A stretch of 64,000 nucleotides of DNA from Undaria pinnatifida (GCA_012845835.1 JABAKD010000016.1:22001182-22065181); one strand, 5' to 3'. Numbered from the stretch's first letter, positions 11,576 through 22,194 are shown. The notes: generated by a model from the sequence alone, not told the origin. Made by a program: numbers and translations.

Positions 11576-12484
11576 GAAAGGTATATTATTATTTCTACCA
11601 GTAAATAATATGTCAGTCTCTGGGAAATACGCACGGCACCATCAGCAGTCGTCATGGTAAAGACACTCCGGATATTATGTATGGAGGGGACGCGTCCGAT
11701 TTCGACAACGTGAAAGCACCCACGAAGCAAAGATAGCAGACACACATATCCCGCCTTCTCGAGAAAAAACAGAGAAGAAGCGCTACGACAACCTCCCGTA
11801 CGAGCAAAGCCACCCCCGCACCTATCTTAGACAACGCCGACGCAACGAGAGATCGCCCTCCTCTTCTTCGTTTTTCTCCTCGCCCGCAACCGCGTAGACC
11901 AATCAATGCGACGGCCTTCACGTAACAAACAAAGCAACCTTCTTCCAAAACCTCGCCGGCTGACATTGCCCCATGTCGACGTTTGATGCAAACCGACTTT
12001 GCACTCTGTCAAACTTCGAACCTCCATTGCCACGGGGACAGCAGTGCAGTCTCTTCATTAATGCCAAGGCCTCTTTCGTTTCGCCTAGAGGCGACGCAGG
12101 TTTTCAATAATACTATTTTCGGTATTTTCGTTTGATAGACGCCAACTTTTACTTGACGGCGCATTTAACATAGTGTGTTTCGCCTATCCTTGCCTTCTTT
12201 GTTGTATAATATTACGTTTTTTTCGGTCAAATCATGACTTTCATAATCCCATGTTCGTATTAAACTCTTGGCATTACTTTAAAGTTCAGTGCATGCTAAG
12301 TCGGACAGCTACACCTTAAGTTGTCGAAGTGCTGCCCTGCCCTACCCGAAGCATGGGTGCCGGCGCCCATGCGGAGCCCTTGTATAGTATATATTCTTGA
12401 TCTACGCACTCGTACGCTCTCGTTCCGCTATCCGAGGGCAGGCGGTACTGTCGTTTGTTTTGGGGTACAGACGTTGTGCCACAT

Positions 12485-12917
12485 ACGGCCGCTCCGCTCA
12501 CGTCTCTGTACTTCGCATACCGGGAGGCGTCTTCGACGTCACAGGAGTAATTTCTCGATCAGATCAAGCGTGAGATCTCCCAAGAGGCCGGTAGGCACAA
12601 ACTGATTGGCTCGGATTCGTACAACAACTTGCAGGTACATCCTTCCGATCCCACGTTCGCGCGCAACACGGTCAACATTGGCGACGACCACCCCCGTTCC
12701 GTGTTCGTCTCGGTGCCCGAGCACACTCACCCTCGCGGCTTACCAGAAGGACGGCCGCTCTGTCGGCATTGCAAGACAACAAGACGTGTAGTTGTCGAAG
12801 GATGGACGCAGAATCTGACGCGGAGAGCTGTTCTACGTGTTTCTGATGAGACCTCTTGGACTTCTGCTACAGATGCCGGGACTGCTGAAGTAAAAACAAG
12901 AGCAAGCCTAGGGTGAG
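12485..12917 (+). pseudogene. Decayed Cys-containing protein gene, left-arm copy (5' part)
   Basis: The frame reading SLYFAYREAS, QIKREISQEAGRHKL and GSDSYNNLQ, then NIGDDHPRSVFVSVPE and GRPLCRHCKTT, matches the right arm at 53,800-54,193. The codon that is GAG in the right arm is TAA here (about 12,546-12,548), so this copy is broken early. After the CxxC (LCRHC) the Cys-rich reading SCSTC...FCYRC lies in another frame, with stops. A C-terminal region with several CxxC pairs would fit a zinc-binding tail such as those of some transposases. That is a weak inference and no family is assigned. Confidence 0.45.
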
Positions 12918-13062
12918 TTGTTTTTCAACATGCTTTGTGATGTTAGTATCTTATTAAGCGCAGAAGCAACTCATCGCGCGCACTACCGCTTCTCTTAGCA
13001 CAAGCTGCCGACCTCCCCTCCTCGTGATTGCCTCGTGCTCTTGTTTTGTTTGCCATCTCCAG

Positions 13063-13291
13063 AACTGCCAGACACGGGTTGCGGAGTCGTTACAAGGATG
13101 AGATGCGGGCGGTACTATCGCAGTTTCCGTTTCTCGTCCAGGACCTCTTCCCTTTTTTTCTTGCAAGGAACTCTGCAGTTCACCGCGACGTGATATCGGA
13201 GGTTCATGCCAACGTGGTGTACACAATATGCTTTGCTGCGTTAGCCGACGCCTTGGTGCAGGCGTATCCAAGAATGATTCACGATGCAGAG
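13063..13291 (+). pseudogene. Second exon-like segment of the block D gene, left arm
   Basis: Bounded by an acceptor GCCATCTCCAG (ending 13,062) and a donor GCAGAG/GTAACA at 13,291/13,292. The frame reads RYKDEMRAVLSQFPFLVQDL, then SAVHRDVISEVHANVVYTI and AYPRMIHDAE. The right-arm partner on the minus strand (53,079-53,645) reads the same peptide with changes, and the acceptor is conserved there (CATCATCTCCAG). Conservation of both the frame and a splice site supports coding origin. Function is unknown. Confidence 0.45.
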
Positions 13292-13309
13292 GTAACATAC
13301 TATTAATAC

Positions 13310-13590
13310 AACAGGATATTGCGGGAAAGGGGCCGGCGCTTGGTCAAACAACAACGTCAAACGGGTTCGAGTGCTTCGATGATCGGCACGGATACAATGG
13401 TATTTGTTCTTCAGTAATCTACCTGCTTACAGCGTGGTGCGATGGGATGGAGAGAGCACCCATGGCGAAACTCGACAAGCTCGTCCAAGAAGTGGAGGGC
13501 CAGGTGTATTCGGGCGAGTTCAATGGGGGAAAAGAATGCGATGAAATTTGTGGAGGGTACAGGGTCCCTAATTTGCCCGGCGAAGCTTAA
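13310..13590 (+). pseudogene. Third exon-like segment of the block D gene, left arm
   Basis: The frame reads NGFECFDDRHGYNGICSS, MAKLDKLVQEVEGQVYSG and EFNGGKECDEICGG and ends in TAA at about 13,588. The right arm keeps NGFECFDDTHVYNGTCSS, KLDQLVLGVEGQLC and GELNGEKRCE in one frame. Both are open, which supports a former coding exon. No family is recognised. Confidence 0.4.
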
Positions 13591-14290
13591 AAATTAATAA
13601 TTTCTGTATCAAAACTGCTTAGTTTTATTTGCTTACATTCTCGAAGTAAATAGACGCGGGAGAATTTCATTCAACGACGGCAACAGTAAGTCGACAGGAT
13701 TTTGCTGAAAGTGGACGCCTCCAACGAGCGAGCGAAGCTGCTTCGAGTTGCGTGCTGCTGGCGCTGGTTCCGACTCAAAGGTCCAATCAATGCGTTGTCA
13801 CGTTCTTCAACGAGTTTGAGCAGTTATTGCCGGTGTTTAGCAATGATACAGCAGGTACTCCGGCGTAGTGTTGGATTCATCCCCGACTAACGGTAGTCAC
13901 ACGGCGGCGTTAACTCCTTTAGGGTTGCAGCCACAAGTTAAGTGGCAAGTAGATTGTAAATAGTCTCCGATTATTTTGACAGTGAAAAATTGGTCATAGA
14001 GCAGTGTCTTTCTACGACTGACGAGGCAAACTACCAATGCACCCCTTGAAACAGACGGTGACACAGGCACCACGACCATATTAATGCGAGGGAAACTTGT
14101 GGCCAGCTCGGGCACACGACACGCCCAACAGATATCAACTTCGCGTTCCCGTATTGTAGATATTGAAGGAACTGCAGGTGCTATGGCGGAACCTTGGGTT
14201 ATTGTAGCATCCTCGTCTCAGTTCCCTGCGTCGATGGTAGAGAGTTAAGATACTGGAGGACAGGCGGCAAACTAGGGTGGTCCTGTCACC

Positions 14291-14701
14291 ATGGTAACCA
14301 AGCGCTCCCGCATTCGTCAGCATTGTGTAACCTGCAGGCACAATAGGCGAGTCGGGCCTCACAAATTCCACAACATTTTTGTTGGCACAAGGGAAGGGAG
14401 CAGTCTGCACCTTACAGATATAACTCAGTCGCGAAGTCAAGACGCCGAAGGTGAAAACACGCAATCAGAGAGTTCGGGGAGGAGTTCAAGTGTGTGGGCG
14501 GTGCAGACCACCCGGGGGGCTGTCAATGTGTCCCTTCGAACAAGCAGTAGCACTGGGGTGCGGGATGAGACGATATTACTCCCCACTTTACGACTTGTGA
14601 AACAACAGTCCATGCACTGTGAAAAACAATCGCTGGCGTTTGGAGAAGAGCGAACCAAATGGACAGCGCGTTGTCGGTGGAGGGTGTTTTTGGTTTGTTA
14701 G
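14291..14701 (+). CDS. Conserved unrecognised ORF, left-arm copy
   Basis: 136 codons with an ATG in a good context (CACCATGG). The C-terminal 70 residues match the minus-strand ORF at 51,969-52,310 of the right arm, with shared AFGEERTKWTARCRW, LPTLRL/FPTLRR and SSSTGVRDE/SGSTGMRAE. The frame stays open in both arms although DNA identity is only about 80 percent. It contains a basic N-terminus with CVTCRHNRR. No known domain. It ends at a TAG, followed by G-rich sequence. Confidence 0.35.
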   Translation: MVTKRSRIRQHCVTCRHNRRVGPHKFHNIFVGTREGSSLHLTDITQSRSQDAEGENTQSESSGRSSSVWAVQTTRGAVNVSLRTSSSTGVRDETILLPTLRLVKQQSMHCEKQSLAFGEERTKWTARCRWRVFLVC

Positions 14702-15899
14702 GGGGGTACAGCTTGGTCGTAGGTTAGTTAGGCAGATGAACAGGTGGAATAAGGATGCTGGTTACGTGGGGCCTGCTTTGGGTGCATTCAAGTGTGTGTT
14801 TTACGCAAGTTTAGGCTTTTACGTATCAACTCAGTCGTCTTCCTGTTTTGCTCGGTCGTCGTTTTTGTCAATGACGACGATTACTATGCACTAAAAAAGT
14901 ATATATATGATAATTCTTTTTTTTAGATCCGGTCAGAGTATTTACTCGTCTCGGCCTCAGTATATGCAATTCGCGGAACTGAAATTCTCGGTCAAATCAC
15001 TTCATTCGAGAGCTGCCTTCGGAGGGCGGCTAAAATGCCCCTTTCCCTGCCCTATCCGTTCCGCACCTCGACGTGAACGCGGACGGATGCCGAGCGAGAC
15101 AAGCGGGAAGATGCAAAAATATCGCATGTCAAGGAGAACCTCTTGAGATTTTTGTTGTATCTTCACGTCTGCAGCGACTGGATGATTTACAAAATTGGCA
15201 TTATTTCCAAACGGTAGTTGCAAATGTTATAAATTTTCGCGGTGGCTTACTCACGAGCGTTTGTTTTGCTTGACGTCTGCAAGGCATTAACGAATTAAAC
15301 ACGTATAAGTATTCGGAGGGTGTCTCCATCGTGTAAAAAAAGTCTTCGGCGGGCAGCTGTAACGCCCCTCGAACTTCCTCATCCGTTGGGCACCTCGACG
15401 TGAACGCGGATGGATGCTGAGCGTGACAAGGGAGAAATTGCAATTTTTTGTATTTTGAGGAGGTAATCTTGCGGCTTCGGGGGTATATTAACGTCTGCAG
15501 CGTCTGGATGATTTCCAAATTTGCATCAATTCTAAAAACAGGTAGTTGCTAGAGTTTTTAATTCTTTTATTGGTATACTCTCGAGCTTTTGTTTTTCTTG
15601 ACGTCTGCCGGGCTTGAGCGCGTGTTATAATACCAGTAGTAGATTGCTCTGATTCGTCTTTTTATATTATTGCGTTTGGTGCTGGTGAAGTATTTCTCAT
15701 TTCGAGCGTGCTTGATCTGCGCGTCAACCTGATATAGACTCAAAATCGTATTTTTGAGCGACATTATTACGGAAACACCGTCTGCAGGGGGAGTTGTGAA
15801 GAAAATATCCATAACTTCAGATTAATACGCAATTGAGAAAATAACGTGTTATAAAAAATATCAAGTAGGTACGCGCCAACAACAACGTACAACAACACG

Positions 15900-16061
15900 A
15901 TGGACAACATACAAAATGAAATAAACAAATATCGCGTGAGCGATGACGTGCTTTTCGAACACGCATACACTACGACATCTCCGGAAGGTTCTTTACAGCC
16001 GGAAACAAAGGCGGGCATACAACTTCACTTAGGAAATATGATTCTTGACGGACACCTTTAA
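15900..16061 (+). CDS. Conserved R2 small ORF, copy a
   Basis: 53 residues from ATG to TAA. Reads MDNIQNEINKYRVSDDVLFE followed by HAYTTTSPEGSLQPETKAG and a C-terminal MILDGH. The core VSDDVLF.HAYTTTS..GSL.P.TKAG recurs in three other R2 copies (17,343, and complements at 17,111 and 43,610). It has no signal peptide or membrane segment. A second small conserved frame, MTSRVATASTIASLVSRLRP, follows at 16,109-16,204. It may be the N-terminal exon of a transposon protein. Function is unknown. Confidence 0.4.
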   Translation: MDNIQNEINKYRVSDDVLFEHAYTTTSPEGSLQPETKAGIQLHLGNMILDGHL

Positions 16062-17042
16062 TAAACAAGCACAACAATCCCTACGTAGATAACGATCATT
16101 TTGCAAATGACCAGCCGAGTTGCGACCGCGTCCACAATCGCGAGCTTAGTCAGTAGGCTTAGACCCAATAGGCCAAGGGTTTTGCACGATCTGCTGTGCA
16201 AGTAAGTAGCCACGTTGTGGTTGTTTTGCTTGACGTCTGCAAGACTTGAACGAACAAAACACGGTAAATTGCGAGTAGTTGTGAAGGATGCCATGGAAGA
16301 TTATAAAGGCTGCAAGACGAACGTGTACATCCAGTAGCACGCGTGTTATACCAGTAGTATATCGATTTATATCGTCTTTTCAAATTATTGCGGTTGGTGC
16401 TGTTGAAATGTTTCACATTTTAGGCGTGCTTGGTAGGCACGTCAACCTGATACAGATTGGCTAATTTTATATTTTTTGCGCGACTTCAACACGCAAACAG
16501 CGTCTTCGGGGGGAGTTGTAAAGAATGTGTATAACTTGGGGTGAACACGTATCTGTATCAGGTTGAGGTGCAGACCAAGCACCCTCATATTGACGAACAA
16601 ATCAACAGCAGTGAACGCAATGATTTGGAAAGACGATATAGATCGATCTACTACTGGTATAAGTCTCTTTCTTCTGGATGCACATGTTCGTCTTGCAGCC
16701 ATTCTAATCTTTTGACATGGCTCCCTTCACAACTACTCGCAATTTACCATGTTTTACTCGATTAAGCCCTGCAGACGTCAAGCAAAACAACCACAATTGG
16801 CCGAGTTACTTGCACATTAGGTGGTGCAAAAACCTTGTCCTAATGGGTCTAAGCCCATTGACTTCGCTCGCGATTATGGACGCGGTCGCAACTCGGCTGA
16901 ACATTTGTATCATGTACTTTACCTACGTAGGGATTGTTGTATTCGTTTATGAAGAGTGTCCGTCTTGAATTATACTTTCTAGATGAAGTGGAATCCCCGC
17001 CTTCGTTTCCGGCCGTAGGGAACCTTCCGCAGATGTCGTAGT

Positions 17043-17111
17043 TTATGCGTGTACAAAAAGCACGTCATCGCTCACGCCTTCTTTGTCTATTTCATTTTGG
17101 ATGCTGTCCAT
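17043..17111 (-). pseudogene. R2 small ORF, copy b (premature stop)
   Basis: Starts MDSIQNEIDKEGVSDDVLFV and stops at codon 23, where TAT (Tyr in copy a) has become TAA. Beyond the stop the frame still matches. It lies in the right arm of the 1.3 kb palindrome. Confidence 0.5.
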
Positions 17112-17342
17112 CGTTGATGTCCGTTGTTGTTGGCGCGTACCCACTTAATATTTCGTCAGATTTTCTTTTTGCAATTGCCTACGTAGCCTAGAAACCTTTT
17201 TTTTGCGCGACTTTATTTCGCAAACAACGTCTGCAAGAGGAGTTATAACCAATGTGTGTAACTTCGGATGAATACGCACATGAAAACTTAATCTCTGGTA
17301 AAATATCAATTGGGTACGCGCCAACAACATCGTTCAACAACG

Positions 17343-17507
17343 ATGGACAACCTACCAAAAGGAAAAAACAAAAAACGCGTTAGCGATGACGTGCTTTTCG
17401 TACACGCATACACTACGACATCTTCGAAAGGTTCCCTGCGGCCGGGAACGAAGGCGGGGACACAACTATATTTAGCAAGTAAAGTTCTATACGGACACCG
17501 TTCATGA
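17343..17507 (+). CDS. Conserved R2 small ORF, copy c
   Basis: 54 residues from ATG to TGA. Reads MDNLPKGKNKKRVSDDVLFV then HAYTTTSSKGSLRPGTKAG. The second residue block is more basic than in copy a (KGKNKKR), which could be nuclear-localising, but this is only inference. Confidence 0.4.
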   Translation: MDNLPKGKNKKRVSDDVLFVHAYTTTSSKGSLRPGTKAGTQLYLASKVLYGHRS

Positions 17508-18319
17508 ACCAATAAAAGAATCTCTACGTAGATAACGTCCATGATGCATATGACCAGCCGAATTGCGACAGCGTACATAATCACGAGCTTAGTCAGTAGG
17601 CTTTGACCCAATAAGTCACGGTTTTGCACGACAAATTGTTCAAGTAACTAGACAAATTGTGGTTGTTTTGCTTGACGTTTGCAGGGCTTGAACGAATAAA
17701 ACACGGGAAATTGCGAGTAGTTGTGAAGGATGCCATGCAAGAAGATTCGATAGGCTGCAACTCAAACATGTACGTCTAGAAGAACTCGTGTTATACCAGT
17801 ATAATATCGCTCTATATCGTCTCTATAAATTGTTGCGTGTTGTGCTGTTGATTTTTTTTTTTTTCTGAGCGTGCTTGGTCTGCACGTTAACCTGATATAG
17901 ATAGGCGGAAAACCATTTTTATTTAGCGACCTTATAGTGCCAATAACGTCTGCAGGAGGAGTGTGCGATTCTCGGAACTGCAATGGTCGGTCAAATTGCT
18001 TTGTTCAATAGCCGTGTTTGGGGTGCGGCTCCACCGCCCCCCGCGCTGCCGTATCCGTTCCGCGCATCGACGGGAACGCGTATAGATGCTGAGCGAGACA
18101 AGCGAGAAGTGCCTTATTATTTTGTATTTCGGGCGGAATACGCCCTAGCTATTCTTGGATCGTGGCATATGTAGAGCTTGAACGAATAAATAAGGGACAC
18201 CATTTCCAAATTAGCGTCATTTCCAAATTGGCATCTTCTAAGTTTCCTCCCGACCATGCTTTATTCAGGGTTTTCTCGAAGCTCTTGCCCTATCGTAGCT
18301 ACTACTGCTGTGTGTCGTT

Positions 18320-18450
18320 TCCTTTTGGCTCAGTGGATATAGTGCTATAACCAACAAAGGATGGATGTGTCGTGAGTATGATTCTCACCGAGATCATATT
18401 TTGAATAAGGAGCGTGCGCGCTGGAGACGATATGAATGGTTACGATAGTT
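18320..18450 (+). repeat. tRNA-like repeat S2, copy 1
   Basis: An A box TGGCTCAGTGG (about 18,327-18,337) is followed by a T-arm-like GTGAGTATGATTCTCAC and by a conserved tail GCGTGCGCGCTGGAGACG. The same tail follows the next copy at 18,598. The right-arm partner lies at about 42,520-42,650. Confidence 0.55.
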
Positions 18451-18597
18451 GTTAGGGTTATCTTGAGTACTACAGACTTTAGCACGTGGAGAGGGGATAG
18501 CTGTCTGGAGATTGATCTTACGAAGTCGGTAAGAAATAATTAACAAACTCGAAAACACATTTCGTTTGTTTTTTGTATAGCCCTTTAATGAGAGTGT

Positions 18598-18712
18598 TAC
18601 TGAGTCAAGTGACAGACCTGTGGGTAGCGCTATGTCTCGTGAGTTCGATGCTCACCGACTTCATCTTTGCCTTTTTCAATCGTGCGCGCTGACGACATTA
18701 TGAATGTCGTTT
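18598..18712 (+). repeat. tRNA-like repeat S2, copy 2
   Basis: Contains a perfect T-arm-like hairpin GTGAG-TTCGATG-CTCAC at about 18,638-18,655, preceded by a D-arm-like GTGGGTAGCGCT. The tail CGTGCGCGCTGACGACAT matches copy 1. The right-arm partner, on the minus strand at 42,250-42,372, reads GTGAG-TTCGATT-CTCAC and so keeps a perfect stem. Confidence 0.55.
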
Positions 18713-18739
18713 TTTGGTAGTTTAACATAGAGCCTATAT

Positions 18740-18850
18740 TTAGTAGCACTATCCCCTGAGCTTTTGAGTCAGGTGGTTAAGTATAGCTCAGTGGGCAGTG
18801 CTGTGGCATTTATCCTTCAAATCATTTTGTTCGAAGGTCACCGTCCACGC
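18740..18850 (+). other. tRNA-like fragment with canonical A box
   Basis: The A box TAGCTCAGTGG lies at 18,784-18,794 and a B-box-like GTTCGAAGG at 18,829-18,837. It sits just inside the spacer, next to the end of the left arm. No cloverleaf can be completed. Confidence 0.35.
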
Positions 18851-19970
18851 GAGAAGCGCGCAGCTTTCGAAGTTTGAACGGTACTCCCCAGTTATTCTTC
18901 ACATCTCGATGTATAGAGAGAGGTTGATAAAATCAAACTTGGCAAGACATTCTTTCCAAGTTGGCGTCATATTTTGTCCCAAAACAAATAATAATACTAC
19001 TGTAAAAATTTCCCCACGGTGCTGCTGTAAGGATCATAGTAGTCGTGCATTTGTTTATTGAGTTTCGGTACGTACACGTACATACATGGATATAGACGTG
19101 GCAAGCTCACGCATTACTAAACGAGGAGAGGTAGTAAGGATTCCGATTTCTGCGCCAGGAAAAGCCACACAGCAGCATTGCAAGTGGCTGCTTCCCCGGG
19201 GCCTCCAGGGTTGTATAATACAAGTTCCTCCTGTTGTTAAGCTGCGCCACGCGAAGTTGGCAGTAGGTAAACAGTATCCACGGGAGAAACCCGTGGTGGC
19301 ATGCATTCGTCCCCGTATCGCATTTGTTGGTGTTTGTTTTTCCGGAAAATACTCCTTCGAGAATGTGTGTGGATGGCATGCTTTGTTGTTGCTGTGGTCC
19401 CTTACTCCGTTGCTGTGGTCGTTTGCCGGTCAAGTGAAAGATGTCGTGTTGGTACGAAACTGTGAAATATGTTTGCAATGCTTCCTAATTGATGTGCTCC
19501 TTGCTGCTGATTGCTGATTGATCATATCTTCTAGCGAGGGCGCACAAGGAAAGTCATCCCGCATACCTCCCCCCCCCCCCATCCCCCCACCCCCCCCCCA
19601 CGAGTGCTCTTACGATAGCCCCTCCAATTTTAGGACTATTTCTTTAACGGAAAACAACCCGGAAATCGATTCTTGAGCCTGCACATCAATGTATTTTGAC
19701 AAACTATGCGACTTGCACCCGGCATTTTTCCGCCTACGTCTTAAACAAAAGCATCCGGCATCGACCTTTTCTCTTTGCAGGGTCTTTTCATTAATTGGCA
19801 ACATAGAAAAAAAGACAACAAACACGTTGCAATGCAACCACCAAAGTATGAAACGCATCACCTAGATATACTCATCGACGATGTGGGGACTGGGCGCAAG
19901 TTCCGAAGCAGTCAAAAATTCCTAGCAAACAAGTCGTTTCACGGTAGCCCCCCCAACGTTTGTTTATCGA
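18850..19970. other. Spacer start: one weak ORF and C-rich tract
   Basis: A 143-codon plus ORF (19,086-19,517) with a hydrophobic stretch HALLLLWSLTPLLWSF is present but matches nothing I know. A poly-C tract lies at 19,569-19,601. Nothing else is seen. Confidence 0.3.
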
Positions 19971-19999
19971 AATAGCTGGTTTTGAAACCAGCTCCCGGC

Positions 20000-20170
20000 C
20001 GTAGCTACTGAAACACGGTGCCCCTTGCCACCCGCACGTAATCGTTTCAATGCTTTAAAAAAGCGAGAAAATATGTCAACACGTTTTGTTCATAGCATCC
20101 CTCCTCGTGCCAAGCAGCCATTAAACGTTCGTGAAAGAAAATCGCTGGTTTTGGGGAGGGGCTATCGACG
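20000..20170 (+). repeat. Dispersed direct repeat, copy 1
   Basis: GATGCCCCTTGCCAC-like, CATAGCATCC.TCCTCGT and AAACGTTCGT.AA.AAAATCGCTGG blocks are shared in the same order with 23,395-23,580. Each copy starts at a palindrome and ends at a half palindrome. Confidence 0.65.
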
Positions 20171-20371
20171 AATCCGTCATATATCTGCCGCGCAATTTCG
20201 AACCGCACTAAGTAGCATACAAAAACACGGAGCCGCTACTTCTGAGCCATTGCAACTTCCGCCCGCCCCCGCTTTGAGTGGAGTCTTTCCCCTTTCGACA
20301 CCAATGCTTCTCCGCTAGTCCCTCGCTGCGCTGTCGTTTCCACGGAACCCCCTCCCCCTCCCTCTCGAACC

Positions 20372-20593
20372 ATGGCAAAGAGGGATCCAACCTCCTCCCC
20401 AGGAGAAAGTATAAACGGAGATGAGAGGGTGCCCTCAAAGTCGCCCCTCGAAAGTTTTGAGGTAGCAGCCGTCTGTTGTGCGCTTGTCCACCGAAGGGCA
20501 GAACTTGTAGCCGTGCTTCTACACACCCTCATTAACACCGAGGCTCCGGTCGATAGGAAGAGAGTCACCGTCGTCATGATCATCGACTTGTAG
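20372..20593 (+). CDS. Short ORF, unrecognised
   Basis: 73 codons with a strong start context (CGAACCATGG). It reads MAKRDPTSSPGESINGDE, then a helical-looking VCCALVHRRAELVAVLLHTL, then INTEAPVDRKR. The length and the leucine pattern recall half of an ankyrin-type repeat, but one unit is not enough to assign it. It lies between palindromes, without neighbours of known function. Confidence 0.25.
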   Translation: MAKRDPTSSPGESINGDERVPSKSPLESFEVAAVCCALVHRRAELVAVLLHTLINTEAPVDRKRVTVVMIIDL

Positions 20594-20962
20594 GTCGTGT
20601 GTTCCTGGCGCAATGTATGGTTTTGCTTCCAATGCTCGTCTTCGATGTTGGGTATGGCTTTCTCGTAAACCTTGACGCGCACCCTCTATAAAACATCCCG
20701 GAGCTTGGTCATTACGCTGAAAAGCGCGAAAGATGCCAGAAAAAAAGGACGCATGCAGGTGCGCGTTGAGTAAATAGTTACAATAAACAACGCGATATAA
20801 AAAAAAATCGCTGGCTTCGAAACCATACCATGTTGCCCCTACGTAATTTAGTCTCCTACTACAGTAGAAATTGGCTAAATACCTGATGTCGATACCAGCG
20901 ACAGCTATAAGTCCTGGTTTCGTTTACAAGAGATAATAAGAAGCTGGATTCGGAGCCAGCGA

Positions 20963-21389
20963 CTGTCATCGGTACTGCTTTCGTCTATCCGCGCCCGCGA
21001 TATAACTTAGCTGGTTTCGAAACCAACGATATGCGGGCGTGTAATAACGAAGGTGGTAGACGATTGGGCATGGACAAAACACGCTTCGTTCAAGACACGG
21101 GCGTTCACGTTATTTCAAAATCCAGCGACAGGCATTCAAGTGTTTGATGACAAAGCTGCCATGGATCCAATCGTCCTGCGTCGAGTTTTCATCGCACAGG
21201 CTGTCATCGGTACTGCTTTCGTCTATCCGCGCCCGCGATATAACTTAGCTGGTTTCGAAACCAACGATATGCGGGCGTGTAATAACGAAGGTGGTACACG
21301 ATTGGGCATGGACAAAACACGCTTCGTTCAAGACACGGGCGTTCACGTTATTTCAAAATCCAGCGACAGGCACTCAGGTGTTTGATGAC
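20963..21389 (+). repeat. Two-unit direct repeat, 189 bp, period 238 bp
   Basis: Units 20,963-21,151 and 21,201-21,389 are almost identical (differences near 21,060/21,298, 21,135/21,373 and 21,139/21,377). Each contains one full palindrome GCTGGTTTCGAAACCAAC and ends AATCCAGCGACAGGCA. Confidence 0.85.
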
Positions 21390-22194
21390 CAAAAGCTCAT
21401 GTAAGATGGAGACTCGACGATGGACGATTGGATCCAAAGCCCGAGCTTATAGCTGGTTTCAAAACCGACCACACTCAGGCGTGTGTAAAATATCAAAGAC
21501 TTGAGCGTGTGGGCTGGTTTCAAAACCAGCGATATTCAAGCGAACTAAAGCCGGTGCAGCATGGGGATTCGACGAAGACCGATTGGTTCAAAGACTGTAG
21601 CGCGTGGGTCGGTTTCGAAACCGGCGATATTCAACCATACTGCTCGCATCAAAGCTGGCTCCTTAAATGAACAACAGCAACCGGGGGAGATAGGCAATAT
21701 ACGGACCACCCCACTGCTTTCCAGTAATAGGACGCGCGAGCGCGAAGCGCGAACATTTTTGGCCAAGGAAAAAACGCCTCTTCATACAGGTAGGGCCATT
21801 GAATGAGTTGCTGGAACAAAAACCAATCGTATATCACATGTTTTCCAACTGCCAGTAATTCGTAACGGGCAGGTTTTCCTTTTTTAAAATACAATTTAAC
21901 CGAGCGAGCGAAATGCGTCTGTCTCCCCGCATATTACCGTTTGGGCCCGTGTCCCTGAGACACCTTGCCTGGCCTAACGTACGGATGGGGGGACGGAGAA
22001 GCTTTGCTGCAGATACCATGGAGGTGGCTGTCGTACGTACGTCCGATGTTGGATGTTTTTCGATGGTCGAAGGTAGATGATGCAGATTGAATCAAACCGA
22101 AAAAAACAATACTTCTGCTGGACGAAGCAATTTCAGGTGTTTGATCGATGAGACGCACGCAAAGCGACGCTGACCCGCAGCTCTGGTCTTGTGT

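Larger units (their letters stand above)
15860..17155. repeat. 1.3 kb palindrome within block E
   Basis: Arms of about 600 bp (15,860-16,456 and 16,554-17,155) with a spacer of about 100 bp. The inner edge is CGTCAACCTGATACAG at 16,440 against its complement at 16,554. Both copies of the R2 small ORF lie in opposite arms. The arms are diverged, so it is not a sequencing foldback. Confidence 0.7.
14940..18310 (+). repeat. Block E: array of R2 repeat units, left arm
   Basis: R2 consists of a GC-rich head (14,962-15,120; a partial head at 15,330-15,450; 17,965-18,110) and an AT-richer tail. The tail carries GTTTTGCTTGACGTCTGCA, TTGCGAGTAGTTGTGAAGGA, TATACCAGTAGTA and GCACGTCAACCTGATA. Tails recur at 15,600-16,060, 16,060-16,530, 16,540-17,155 (inverted) and 17,160-17,960. 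The right arm holds a shorter version (42,660-44,168 and 51,218-51,630), so the left array has expanded. Confidence 0.7.
1..18728. repeat. Left arm of a giant diverged inverted duplication
   Basis: This arm is collinear, in reverse complement, with the right arm at 42,236-61,830. Anchor pairs seen directly are 2,050-2,190 with 58,110-58,230, 3,280-3,440 with 56,640-56,790, 3,820-3,900 with 55,590-55,680, 12,540-13,590 with 53,100-54,150, 14,480-14,690 with 52,020-52,220, 15,340-15,900 with 43,610-44,165, and 18,330-18,720 with 42,240-42,660. Internal order is A-B-C-A'-D-E-S, where positions 1-230 and 12,190-12,390 are two copies of the same A edge. Block C (5,390-11,200) has no partner in the right arm. 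Substitutions and indels are scattered throughout, so the duplication is old. The arm probably continues left of base 1. Confidence 0.85.

Noticed and set aside
20236..20682. 148-codon minus-strand ORF
   Set aside because: It overlaps the plus-strand ORF at 20,372-20,593, which has the better start context, and its Gly run comes from a C-rich tract.
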